Shown one piece after another: positions 1 through 7,311 of a stretch of 31,559 nt of DNA (within the stretch, counting starts at the first letter, position 1; each line of letters begins with the position of its first letter). Origin of the DNA: an uncultured Oscillibacter sp. Lineage in GTDB: Bacteria > Bacillota > Clostridia > Oscillospirales > Oscillospiraceae. Under the pieces are notes generated by a model, which searched no databases, had not been told where the DNA came from, and saw only the letters and a list, made by a program, of their open reading frames with translations. Position numbers and translations under genes: made by a program. The stretch is taken from the NCBI GenBank assembly GCA_910584995.1, contig CAJUDW010000027.1, positions 1 to 31,559 of the forward strand. The letters are read 5' to 3'.

Positions 1-390
1 CGGAACGAGGCCATTATGCCCGGATGCACAGCCGGTATGTCCCAGGCCGTTGCCATTGGGGAGGACGGGAATATCTGTAACGCCTGTTCCTCCAGCGCAG
101 GCGGGGAGATCACCTACTCCAAGAGCGGTTCTGACGATGAAGAAAGCTGGTGGGATTTGCGTATGGCCCGCCACGCCGAGTTTATGAAGCTGGCGGTGGA
201 AAAACAGATTGAGCGCCACATACAAGCATCTCAACTGGCCGCTTCCGCTGCGGCAAAGTCCCAGCTTGCCGCCATGCTGACGGGCGGGAACCTGCGGGAG
301 ATTTTCGGCAGCGAGATTGCCGGTATTCCCACCGAAACCGTTCTGGCGATCACGCAGTCCCAGGTTTGGGGCGGCGGAGCAATTTTGTAA
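1..390 (+). CDS. Unrecognised protein, C-terminal part only
   Basis: The reading frame is open from base 1 to a TAA at 388-390, so the true start lies outside the window; an internal ATG at 16 has no convincing ribosome-binding site. The visible 129 residues hold a small Cys/Gly-rich stretch (around NACSSSAGGE), an acidic-aromatic segment (DDEESWWDLRMARH) and then a long Ala/Gln-rich helical region ending in QVWGGGAIL. There is no signal peptide or membrane segment in the visible part. I do not recognise the family. A strong hairpin terminator follows 17 bases later. The DNA just downstream contains fragments of other accessory genes, so this may be the edge of a mobile or accessory segment, but that is inference. 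Confidence 0.6.
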   Translation, partial: RNEAIMPGCTAGMSQAVAIGEDGNICNACSSSAGGEITYSKSGSDDEESWWDLRMARHAEFMKLAVEKQIERHIQASQLAASAAAKSQLAAMLTGGNLREIFGSEIAGIPTETVLAITQSQVWGGGAIL

Positions 391-399
391 TAATCCCTC

Positions 400-549
400 T
401 CAAAATAAAGCGGAAGGGCAAGGCTCGGCTGGGCCTTGTCCTTCCGCTTTTATTTCAGGTATTCCAACAGGCAGTTCATAAAGCCAATACTGTCCGTTGA
501 TTTCAACAACATCTTCCCTATATTTATAGTCCTTCGAGCCAATAAAGAT
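400..549 (-). pseudogene. Possible short gene remnant, minus strand
   Basis: On the minus strand a frame is open from 549 down to a TGA at 400-402. Its first part looks protein-like (KDYKYREDVVEINGQYWLYE), while the last third runs through the terminator hairpin, which is unlike a genuine C-terminus. There is no start codon with a ribosome-binding site, and a TGA lies directly upstream at 550-552. It may be the tail of a lost gene convergent with the partial gene at 1-390. Family unknown; chance coding cannot be excluded. Confidence 0.25.
407..456. terminator. Rho-independent terminator
   Basis: An 18-bp stem (407-424 with 433-450, one G-U pair) has an 8-base loop and is followed by TATTT. 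It closes the upstream partial gene. The AAA run at the 5' foot gives a T run on the other strand, so it could work in both directions. Confidence 0.85.
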
Positions 550-625
550 TCAATACTACCGAAAATTGAAGGGGCTGACACAAGAAGCATTTGCTGATAA
601 AATCGACATCAATAGTAAATCAACA
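542..625 (+). pseudogene. Truncated XRE-type helix-turn-helix fragment
   Basis: In the frame of codon 542-544 the translation reads IQYYRKLKGLTQEAFADKI. That matches the first helix and the start of the recognition motif of XRE/Cro-family repressors (typical form RxxRxxKGLTQEExAxKI). The similarity fades after about residue 24 and no complete domain follows, so only the N-terminal half of the DNA-binding domain is left. No ribosome-binding site is visible. The fragment lies directly upstream of, and partly under, the ribU promoter. It is probably debris from a lost phage or plasmid-type regulator. Confidence 0.55.
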
Positions 626-634
626 AAAAAACTC

Positions 635-663
635 TTGCACGTTCTCCAAAACTGTGCTATCAT
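635..663 (+). promoter_or_regulatory. Promoter of the FMN riboswitch-ribU unit
   Basis: TTGCAC (635-640) and TATCAT (658-663) are 17 bases apart, a good sigma-A type match. Initiation near 670 would place the riboswitch aptamer about 23 bases into the transcript. Confidence 0.7.
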
Positions 664-690
664 CATCCGTAGGAAAACAACTGAATACTT

Positions 691-809
691 TGTCTTCAGG
701 GCGGGGTGTGATTCCCCACTGGCGGTACAGTCCGCGACCGGATGCCGAAAGGCTTCCGCTGACCCGGTGAAACTCCGGGACCAACCGTATAGTCGGGATG
801 GAAGAAGAT
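691..809 (+). promoter_or_regulatory. FMN riboswitch (RFN element)
   Basis: The conserved RFN pieces appear in order: a TCTTC/GAAGA closing stem (693-697 with 801-805), GGGCGGGGTG with ATTCCCCAC, GGCGGTACAGTCCGCGA, the variable arm at about 737-756, CCGGTGAAACTCCGGG, and the 3' signature AGTCGGGATGGAAGAAGA. These elements bind flavin mononucleotide and, in Gram-positive bacteria, usually terminate transcription when FMN is plentiful. The gene downstream is a riboflavin transporter, a standard target. Expression should therefore rise when flavin is scarce. Confidence 0.95.
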
Positions 810-824
810 GAGTGCGGCAGAGCC

Positions 825-855
825 GCGCACAATTCGTGCGCTCCTTTGTTGTTTG
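825..855 (+). terminator. ribU: Riboswitch-controlled terminator (expression platform)
   Basis: A 6-bp GC-rich stem, GCGCAC (825-830) with GTGCGC (836-841), is followed by a T-rich tail with interruptions (TCCTTTGTTGTTTG). It sits between the aptamer and ribU, where an intrinsic terminator is expected. A second hairpin, CACCTGG (858-864) with CCAGGTG (881-887), lies just before the ribosome-binding site and may also take part. Which stem competes with the aptamer is inferred, not shown. Confidence 0.6.
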
Positions 856-915
856 TTCACCTGGAGAGAAGTCAAAGCGTCCAGGTGTTTTCAAACAAAA
901 AAGGAGTGTTGTTTT

Positions 916-1626
916 ATGTCCAATCCCAATGCCAACGTCAAAACCAACCAAGCTTTCCTTTCCTCCGGCACTACCGCCCTGCGGACCTGGGTGTCCATGG
1001 CCATGCTGACCGCCATCGCCTATGTGGTGATGTATGTCAGCAAACTCCTGCCTCAGGTATTCGGCTTTTTGCAGCTGGATCTGAAGGATACCGCCATCTG
1101 CATCGGCGGCTTCGTCTTCGGCCCCCTGGCCGCCGCCATCATCTCCATTGTGGTGGCGCTGGTGGAAATGTTTACCGTCAGCGATACCGGTATTATCGGT
1201 TGCGTCATGAACATCCTGGCCACCGCCTCTTTCTGCTGCACGGCCGCCTTTGTCTACAAGCGGTTCCACACGAAGAAGGGCGCCGTGGCGGGCCTGGTCC
1301 TGGGGGTGCTGTCCCTGACAGCGGTCATGCTTCTTTGGAATTACCTGATTACCCCCCTGTACATGCCCAATTTTACCCGTGCGGATATTGCTGAGTTGCT
1401 GCCCACGGTGTTCCTGCCCTTTAACCTGGTCAAGGGCGGTTTGAACATGCTCGTCATTCTCCTGCTCTACAAGCCTGTGGTTACCGCCCTGCGGAAGGCG
1501 CATCTGATCCCCGAGTCCCAGTCTGGTATGGAGGGCCAGAAGCTTAACGCTGGATTCCTCCTGTTTGTCTCGTTCCTGCTGGCTACCCTTGTTGCCATCA
1601 CCCTGGTGCTGATGGGCATCATCTGA
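916..1626 (+). CDS. ribU: Riboflavin ECF transporter substrate-binding subunit RibU
   Basis: The start at ATG 916 is chosen because AAGGAGTG (901-908) lies eight bases upstream and the riboswitch leader ends before it; an in-frame ATG at 808 falls inside the riboswitch. The product is 236 residues, very hydrophobic, with about six membrane helices. It has the family pattern after the second helix (LQLDLKDTAICIGGFVFGPL). RibU is the S-component that binds riboflavin and is energised by a shared ECF module (EcfA, EcfA', EcfT), which is not in this window. The FMN riboswitch directly upstream supports riboflavin specificity. It is longer than a typical RibU of roughly 190-200 residues, mainly through its N-terminus and a final C-terminal helix. 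It is monocistronic, ending at a strong terminator. Confidence 0.92.
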   Translation: MSNPNANVKTNQAFLSSGTTALRTWVSMAMLTAIAYVVMYVSKLLPQVFGFLQLDLKDTAICIGGFVFGPLAAAIISIVVALVEMFTVSDTGIIGCVMNILATASFCCTAAFVYKRFHTKKGAVAGLVLGVLSLTAVMLLWNYLITPLYMPNFTRADIAELLPTVFLPFNLVKGGLNMLVILLLYKPVVTALRKAHLIPESQSGMEGQKLNAGFLLFVSFLLATLVAITLVLMGII

Positions 1627-1642
1627 ATCTTTCAGCGATAAC

Positions 1643-1670
1643 AAAAGCGGGCCCGGAAGGGCCCGCTTTT
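1643..1670. terminator. Terminator after ribU
   Basis: A perfect 12-bp stem, 1643-1654 with 1659-1670, has a GGAA tetraloop and A and T runs at its feet. It starts 16 bases after the ribU stop codon. Confidence 0.9.
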
Positions 1671-1694
1671 GCGCCCTTTCCAGCGCAATACCCC

Positions 1695-1723
1695 TTTTCA
1701 AACGCGAACATCTGTGCTATCAT
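1695..1723 (+). promoter_or_regulatory. dinB promoter with LexA-like site
   Basis: TTTTCA (1695-1700) and TATCAT (1718-1723) have a 17-base spacer. Within the spacer, CGAACATCTGTGCT (1705-1718) matches the Gram-positive LexA/DinR box CGAAC-N4-GTTCG at 8 of 10 specified bases: the left half is perfect, the right half has two mismatches. A repressor bound here would block RNA polymerase, as expected for an SOS-controlled translesion polymerase. The promoter is fairly likely; the LexA site is tentative. Confidence 0.5.
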
Positions 1724-1760
1724 AGTGGAAGGAAACAGCTTATGTTGAGGGGAGGCCCCT

Positions 1761-2975
1761 ATGGAACGGGTGATTCTGCACTGCGATTTAAACTGTTTTT
1801 ACGCCTCCGTAGAACTCCTGGGCCATCCGGATCTCCGGGACATCCCCACCGCCGTCTGCGGCGATCCCACCTCCCGCCACGGCATCATCCTGGCGAAAAA
1901 CGAGCCCGCGAAAAAATACGGCGTCAAAACGGCGGAAACTATCTGGCAGGCCAAGAAAAAATGCCCTGCCCTGGTCCTTCTGCCGCCTCACCACGATCTC
2001 TATCGGGAGTTCTCCCGGCGGGTCAACGCTGTATATGACCAGTATACGGATCTGGTGGAGCCCTTCGGCATTGACGAAAGCTGGCTGGATGTGACCCATT
2101 CCCTCCACCTCTTTGGCGGCAGCGGCAGGGAGGTGGCAGATACTCTGCGGGATCGGATACGGGAGGAACTGGGCCTCACCCTCTCCGTAGGCGTCAGCTT
2201 TAACAAGGTCTTTGCCAAGCTGGGCAGCGACTACAAAAAACCGGACGCCACCACGGTGATTTCCCCAGGCAATTGGCGGGATCTGGTCTGGCCCCTGCCG
2301 GTGGGGGATCTCCTCTATGTAGGCGCCGCCGCCCGGGATATCCTCCGCCAGTACGGTGTGGAAACCATCGGCCAACTGGCCGCCTGCCGCCCGGAGATGC
2401 TGGAGACCCTGATGGGCAAAATGGGCGTACAGCTGTACGAATACGCCAACGGCCTGGATCGGGATCCCGTCCGGGCCCGCTGCGAAGAGGAGGCGGTGAA
2501 GTCCATTGGCAACGGTACAACCTTCCCCCAAAACCTCACCACGGAGCAGCAGGTCCGGCGGGGGGTGTCCGTGCTGGCAGACAGCGTAGCTTCCCGCCTG
2601 CGCCGCCATGGGCTGTACGCAGGCGGCGTACAGCTGACGGTGCGGGATCCCCAGTTCCGGGACCGGTCCCGCCAGCGGCAGTTTTCCGCCCCAACCCATT
2701 TGATCCGAGACCTGACGGAAGCTGCCATGGCCCTGGCCCGGGAGATCTGGCGGCCGCCGGATCCTATCCGAGCCCTGACTGTCACTGCCATCCATCTGGT
2801 CCGGGAGAGGGAGGCCTACGAGCAGGTAGACCTTTTCAATGCAGCGGCGGCCCCGAAAAAGGAGCGGCAGGAAAAGCTGGAGGCGGCTATGGTAAAAATC
2901 CGCGGGAAGTACGGCGCAGGCGCCATCTCCTACGGCAGCGCCGCGCCGGAGCGGGAACCGGATCCCCTGCCCTGA
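1761..2975 (+). CDS. dinB: DNA polymerase IV (Y-family translesion polymerase)
   Basis: The 404-residue product carries all main Y-family marks. The first catalytic Asp is D9 in HCDLNCFYASVE, with Tyr14 at the steric-gate position. The second motif, GIDESWLDV, contains D105 and E106. SVGVSFNKVFAKLGSDYKKP marks the end of the palm. The thumb and little-finger regions follow. A beta-clamp motif, QVDLF (Q355-F359), lies near the C-terminus and links the enzyme to the replication clamp. The start at 1761 follows GAGGGGAGG. Length is slightly above the usual 350-400 residues. The enzyme copies past damaged bases at low fidelity. The position right after that first Asp pair (DLN instead of the common DMD) is changed, but the catalytic carboxylates are all present. 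Confidence 0.93.
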   Translation: MERVILHCDLNCFYASVELLGHPDLRDIPTAVCGDPTSRHGIILAKNEPAKKYGVKTAETIWQAKKKCPALVLLPPHHDLYREFSRRVNAVYDQYTDLVEPFGIDESWLDVTHSLHLFGGSGREVADTLRDRIREELGLTLSVGVSFNKVFAKLGSDYKKPDATTVISPGNWRDLVWPLPVGDLLYVGAAARDILRQYGVETIGQLAACRPEMLETLMGKMGVQLYEYANGLDRDPVRARCEEEAVKSIGNGTTFPQNLTTEQQVRRGVSVLADSVASRLRRHGLYAGGVQLTVRDPQFRDRSRQRQFSAPTHLIRDLTEAAMALAREIWRPPDPIRALTVTAIHLVREREAYEQVDLFNAAAAPKKERQEKLEAAMVKIRGKYGAGAISYGSAAPEREPDPLP

Positions 2976-2992
2976 CGGGCCTGGAGAAAACC

Positions 2993-3026
2993 CCGGATTT
3001 CCCGGGAAATATTCCGGAAAATCCGG
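2993..3026 (+). terminator. Inverted repeat after dinB, possible weak terminator
   Basis: CCGGATTT (2993-3000) pairs with AAATCCGG (3019-3026), and shorter CCCGGG/TTCCGG complementarity lies inside. It starts 17 bases after the dinB stop but has no T run, so termination is uncertain. Confidence 0.35.
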
Positions 3027-3038
3027 CAATAATGGATC

Positions 3039-3067
3039 TTGTCAAATTCCGGCTGCTCCCATACAAT
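3039..3067 (+). promoter_or_regulatory. glyA promoter
   Basis: TTGTCA (3039-3044) and TACAAT (3062-3067) have a 17-base spacer. Each hexamer is one base off consensus. Initiation near 3074 leaves a leader of about 45 bases. Confidence 0.8.
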
Positions 3068-3118
3068 ACGATTATATACTGCACAAGTTCATTTTAAAAA
3101 ACAGGAGGAAACAGTCCC

Positions 3119-4366
3119 ATGCTCCAGGAAATCATGGATCTTATCACCCGTCAGGACCCGGAAGCCGGTGCGTCTATCCGGGAGGAATTCGCCCGGCAGG
3201 GCCGCAATATCGAACTGATTGCGTCGGAGAATATTGTCAGCGAGGCTGTTATGCTGGCCATGGGCACCTGCCTGACTAACAAATATGCGGAAGGGTATCC
3301 CGGGCACCGCTATTACGGCGGCTGCTACGCCGTGGATGTTACAGAGGAACTGGCCCGGAAGCGTGCCTGCCAGCTTTTCGGCTGCAAATTCGCCAACGTC
3401 CAGCCCCACTCCGGGGCCAACGCCAATCTGGCGGTTTTCTTCGCCCTGGCCCAGCCGGGGGATACCATCATGGGCATGAATCTGGCCCATGGCGGGCATC
3501 TCTCCCACGGCAGCCCGGTGAATATCTCGGGAAAATATTTCAATATTGTCCCCTACGGCGTCAGTGACGATACGGAGACCATCGACTACGACGCCCTTCT
3601 GGAGACTGCCAAGGCTTGCCGCCCCAAGATGATTGTCTGCGGTGCCAGCGCCTATCCCCGCACCATTGATTTTGCCAAGTTCCGGGCAGTGGCCGACGAG
3701 GTGGGGGCCTTTTTGATGGTAGATATGGCCCATATCGCGGGCCTTGTGGCCGCCGGGGCCCATCCCTCCCCGCTGCCTTATGCCCATGTGGTTACCTCCA
3801 CCACCCACAAGACCCTCCGGGGCCCCCGGGGCGGCCTGATTCTCTGCAACGACGAGGATATTTACAAGAAGATCAACTCCGCCGTGTTCCCCGGCACCCA
3901 GGGCGGGCCCCTGGAGCACATCATCGCCGCCAAGGCTGTGTGCTTTGGGGAGGCCCTGCGGCCGGAGTTCAAGGACTACGGTGCCCAGGTGGTGAAAAAC
4001 GCCAAGGTGCTGGCGGAAGAACTGATCAAGCAGGGCTTCCGCCTGGTCTCCGGCGGGACGGACAACCATCTCTGCCTGGTGGACGTCCGGAATTTCCATA
4101 TCACCGGCAAGGAGTTTGAGCGCCGCCTGGACGAAGTGCAGATTACCGTCAACAAGAACGCCATTCCCAATGACCCGGAAAAGCCCTTTGTCACCAGCGG
4201 CGTCCGGGTAGGTACGCCTGCCGTTACCTCCAGGGGCTTCAAGGAGCCGGAAATGGTGAAAATCGCCCAGTGGATGGTTGCGGTGGCCCGGGATTTCGAG
4301 GGCTGCGGCGGGCAGGTGCGGGCGGAAGTGGACGCCCTCTGCCGCCAGTTCCCCATTTATCAGTAA
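3119..4366 (+). CDS. glyA: Serine hydroxymethyltransferase
   Basis: This PLP enzyme interconverts serine and glycine with transfer of the one-carbon unit to tetrahydrofolate. The 415-residue product is full length and colinear with the family. It begins with NIELIASENIVSEAV and has NKYAEGYPGHRYYGG in the substrate-binding region. LMVDMAHIAGLVAAG holds the PLP-ring Asp (D202), and TSTTHKTLRGPRGG holds the Schiff-base lysine (K231). SGVRVGTPAVTSRGF lies near the C-terminus. AGGAGGA sits ten bases before the ATG. The gene has its own promoter and an unusually long perfect terminator, so it is a single-gene unit. Confidence 0.97.
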   Translation: MLQEIMDLITRQDPEAGASIREEFARQGRNIELIASENIVSEAVMLAMGTCLTNKYAEGYPGHRYYGGCYAVDVTEELARKRACQLFGCKFANVQPHSGANANLAVFFALAQPGDTIMGMNLAHGGHLSHGSPVNISGKYFNIVPYGVSDDTETIDYDALLETAKACRPKMIVCGASAYPRTIDFAKFRAVADEVGAFLMVDMAHIAGLVAAGAHPSPLPYAHVVTSTTHKTLRGPRGGLILCNDEDIYKKINSAVFPGTQGGPLEHIIAAKAVCFGEALRPEFKDYGAQVVKNAKVLAEELIKQGFRLVSGGTDNHLCLVDVRNFHITGKEFERRLDEVQITVNKNAIPNDPEKPFVTSGVRVGTPAVTSRGFKEPEMVKIAQWMVAVARDFEGCGGQVRAEVDALCRQFPIYQ

Positions 4367-4408
4367 AGGAGACGCGGGGAACGTGTAAAAAGCTAGATTA
4401 GATACTGG

Positions 4409-4460
4409 AACCGGGAGGGACGGGGATGCAGTCGCATCCCCGTCCCTCCCGGTTTTCTTC
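4409..4460. terminator. Very strong terminator after glyA
   Basis: A perfect 21-bp stem, 4409-4429 with 4434-4454, has a 4-base loop and is followed by TTCTTCT. It lies 42 bases past the glyA stop. The stretch from 4461 to 4600 shows no coding sequence. Confidence 0.93.
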
Positions 4461-4600
4461 TAGAATTAGGGCTGTTTTTGGATTTTGGCTCTTTTCTTCT
4501 TGCAATTGTTCGCAGATCGTAAGGCCTCTGCTGGGACAGCCCCTGGCCGGGCGCCGATGAAAAACCGCTTTTCCGGTAGCCGGGACATCCCCGGGAACTA

Positions 4601-4630
4601 TTGACACAAAAATAGGGAAAATGATATAAT
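4601..4630 (+). promoter_or_regulatory. Consensus promoter of the kinase/binding-protein operon
   Basis: TTGACA (4601-4606) and TATAAT (4625-4630) are both perfect, with an 18-base spacer. The expected start is near 4637, giving a leader of about 98 bases. Confidence 0.85.
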
Positions 4631-4652
4631 GAAATACCACAAAAGATAGGAT

Positions 4653-4680
4653 ACCCGCCTTACGGAGGCGGCGGGTTTTT
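4653..4680 (+). terminator. Terminator-like hairpin in the kinase leader
   Basis: ACCCGCC (4653-4659) pairs with GGCGGGT (4670-4676) and is followed by TTTTCCCC. It lies about 16 bases into the predicted transcript and well before the kinase start at 4735. An alternative pairing, CGCCT with AGGCG, fits inside the same bases. It could attenuate transcription, but the preceding RNA is too short for a known riboswitch aptamer and no leader peptide is apparent. Confidence 0.4.
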
Positions 4681-4734
4681 CCCCGGAGGAAGGCCGGGAC
4701 GCCGCCCTCCCCAGCGCCGGAATGGAGGCTGCCG

Positions 4735-7311
4735 ATGAAAGAGAAGCCAGCCAAACAAAAAAGGAGAAGAGGATCCCTTCTGCTCCTCTCTATCGTATTG
4801 GTCTTTTGCCTTTTAGGGACGGTTGTCTACGGGATTTCCCGGAAGATCACCCAGGAAATGTCTGCGTCGGCCATCCAGAACCTGAGCGAAAGCCTGGATT
4901 TGATCCAGTGCACCATTGAGGCGATTTTGCGGAATGAAGTGGAGTTCCAGTCCCTTATCGCCAAGGAGGCTGCCCGGGCGGAGGATCCGGAGACCTATGT
5001 CCGCACCTATGAGAAGAATCAGACGATGGCGAAGCTGTCCCTGATCCTGTCTGGAAGGACAGAGGGCGTTTCCAACACCGGGGAGCATTTTACCGAGGAG
5101 GGGCTGGACTTTTCCGCAGGCGGCACCGTCAACGGCCTGCCGGTCTCCCAGTCCTATCTGAATTATATGGGGACATGGTCGTACACCATCAAATGCCCTG
5201 TGGAGCGGGACGGACAAGAGATTGGGACCCTTTATGCCGAATATGTTTACGATGCCATAGACAAATTCCTGCCTAGGGAGGGGTTCTACAACAAGCAGGC
5301 GTCCTTGTACATTATGGACGCGGAGAGCGGACGGTTTGTCCTGAAGCCCAAGGGGATGGGGCAGCGGAGCGCAGGCCACTTGAACTTGGCGGATTTTTAC
5401 CGGGCCAACAATATCCAGGACGCCGGGATCCAGGCGGAGGTAGCGCAGTGCCTGGAGAACGGGGATGACATCCTGTTTTACCACCGTATCCGCAGTGTCA
5501 ATGCGCTGAACTACATGTGGTCGGTAAACGGCGGGACCGTTTTTTTGGTGGGATATGTGCCGGTGGAGGCCATCCAGCAGGAGGGGCGGACGGTCAACCA
5601 GAATATTTTGATCGTCGTCATTATCATGCTGGCGGCCTTCTTCCTGTGCATCCTTCTGTACTATCTCAGCTGGCAGCAGCAGGACAAAATCCGGAGGGAG
5701 CGGGAGGAGGAGCGGAGGCTCCACAGCCAGCAGCTGGCGGAGGCCCTCCAAGCCGCCCAAATTGCCAGCAACTCCAAAACCATGTTCCTCTCCAATATGT
5801 CCCACGACATCCGCACGCCCATGAACGCTGTCCTGGGCTTCACAACCCTCCTGGCCAAAGACGCAGAAAACCCTGCCAAGGTCCGGGAGTACACCAAGAA
5901 AATCACGGCTTCCGGCCAGCACCTTTTAAGCCTCATTAACGATATCCTGGATGTTTCCAAAATTGAGAGCGGGAAAGTTGTGCTCAACTTTGAAAAATTT
6001 GCCCTGAACGACGTGATTTCCTCTGTGGAAGCGATTATCCAGCCTATGGCCAAGGCCAAGCGGCAGACGTTCCACTTGGATGTGACAGGCATCCGGCACG
6101 AATATCTGGTGGGGGACGAGACCCGGATCAACCAGATCCTCATCAACCTCCTCTCCAACGCCGTGAAATACACCCCGGAGGGGGGCTGTATCTGGTTCCG
6201 CATCATTGGCCTTAAGCAGCGTTCCGGCCAGTATGAGCACATCCGGATTGAAGTGGAGGACAATGGCTACGGCATGACGCCGGAGTATTTGGAGACCATT
6301 TTCGACGCCTTCACCCGGGCGGAGAACAGCACCACCAACAAGGTGCAGGGCACCGGGCTGGGCATGGCCATCACCAAGAGCATCGTGGAACTGATGGGAG
6401 GGACCATAGAGGTCTCCAGCAAAGTGAACCAGGGCTCCCTTTTCCGGGTGGAACTGGAACTCCGTATCCCGGAGGAGCAGGTTGACCGGCAGTTCTGGGA
6501 GAAACGGGGCATTACCCGTATTCTGGCAGTGGACAACAGCGCGGAAAACCAGGAAAATATCCGGGCCCTTATGAAGGACACGGGCGTCCTTCTGGACAGC
6601 GCAGCCAATCTGGAGGAGGCCTTGGCACTGGTCCAAAACGGCAGGGAGTTCCAGCTGGTTCTGCTGGACTGGGACGCACCGGGATTCGGCGTCCAGGCAG
6701 CCAAAAGGCTGCGAAAAGCCCTTCCGGACACGGTGCTCATCCTGTTCCTGGCGCCCCTGGACGCGGAGGGGACAGAAGAGGCCCGGCAAATCAGCCGCAC
6801 CGGCATCCTGACAGAGCCCTTTTTCGTCTCTGCGCTTCAGGAGAAACTTGCGGAGATGTGGGCGGATACCGGCGGGGCAGAAGAAGAGCCGGAGCCTGAA
6901 ACTGCCGGTATTCTGGAGGGGATACGTTTCCTGGCTGCGGAGGACAATGAAATCAACGCGGAAATCCTGTCGGAACTTCTGGAAATTGAAGGGGCTTCCT
7001 GCGAAGTCGTGGGGAACGGCCGTCTGGCGGTAGAGCGCTTCCGGGAAGCGGGGCAGGATGAATTTGACGCTATCCTGATGGACGTCCAGATGCCGGTTAT
7101 GAACGGGCATGAGGCCGCCAGGGCCATCCGCGCCCTGCCCCGATCTGACGCCGGGACTATCCCCATCATTGCCATGACGGCAAACGCCTTTGCCGAAGAT
7201 GAGAAGGCGGCGCTGGACGCCGGTATGGACGCCCATGTGGCAAAGCCTTTGGATGTAGAGATGCTGAAAAAGGTTATCAGGAAATGTGTCAGACGAAAGG
7301 AATCGTTATGA
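4735..7311 (+). CDS. Hybrid sensor histidine kinase with extracellular sensor and two receiver domains
   Basis: The product has 858 residues. A membrane helix (about 13-34) is followed by a roughly 255-residue extracellular region, probably Cache-like, and a second helix (about 291-313). A short charged coiled coil leads to the HisKA domain with H357 in SNMSHDIRTPMN, then the HATPase domain (about 450-580). Two receivers follow. The first (about 595-705) keeps D645 in VLLDWDAPG but has VDN at the acidic pair (N601) and E694 where the invariant Lys should be, so it looks inactive or altered. The second (about 728-850) is complete: E736/D737, D783 in LMDVQMPVMNG and K837. No Hpt or DNA-binding domain is present. 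The stop overlaps the start of the solute-binding lipoprotein (ATGA), implying coupled translation and a shared signalling task. Confidence 0.93.
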   Translation: MKEKPAKQKRRRGSLLLLSIVLVFCLLGTVVYGISRKITQEMSASAIQNLSESLDLIQCTIEAILRNEVEFQSLIAKEAARAEDPETYVRTYEKNQTMAKLSLILSGRTEGVSNTGEHFTEEGLDFSAGGTVNGLPVSQSYLNYMGTWSYTIKCPVERDGQEIGTLYAEYVYDAIDKFLPREGFYNKQASLYIMDAESGRFVLKPKGMGQRSAGHLNLADFYRANNIQDAGIQAEVAQCLENGDDILFYHRIRSVNALNYMWSVNGGTVFLVGYVPVEAIQQEGRTVNQNILIVVIIMLAAFFLCILLYYLSWQQQDKIRREREEERRLHSQQLAEALQAAQIASNSKTMFLSNMSHDIRTPMNAVLGFTTLLAKDAENPAKVREYTKKITASGQHLLSLINDILDVSKIESGKVVLNFEKFALNDVISSVEAIIQPMAKAKRQTFHLDVTGIRHEYLVGDETRINQILINLLSNAVKYTPEGGCIWFRIIGLKQRSGQYEHIRIEVEDNGYGMTPEYLETIFDAFTRAENSTTNKVQGTGLGMAITKSIVELMGGTIEVSSKVNQGSLFRVELELRIPEEQVDRQFWEKRGITRILAVDNSAENQENIRALMKDTGVLLDSAANLEEALALVQNGREFQLVLLDWDAPGFGVQAAKRLRKALPDTVLILFLAPLDAEGTEEARQISRTGILTEPFFVSALQEKLAEMWADTGGAEEEPEPETAGILEGIRFLAAEDNEINAEILSELLEIEGASCEVVGNGRLAVERFREAGQDEFDAILMDVQMPVMNGHEAARAIRALPRSDAGTIPIIAMTANAFAEDEKAALDAGMDAHVAKPLDVEMLKKVIRKCVRRKESL

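Noticed and set aside
556..1701. A 381-codon minus-strand frame over the riboswitch and ribU
   Set aside because: It is opposite both a conserved RNA and a clear membrane protein, and is Gln/His/Gly-rich without any domain.
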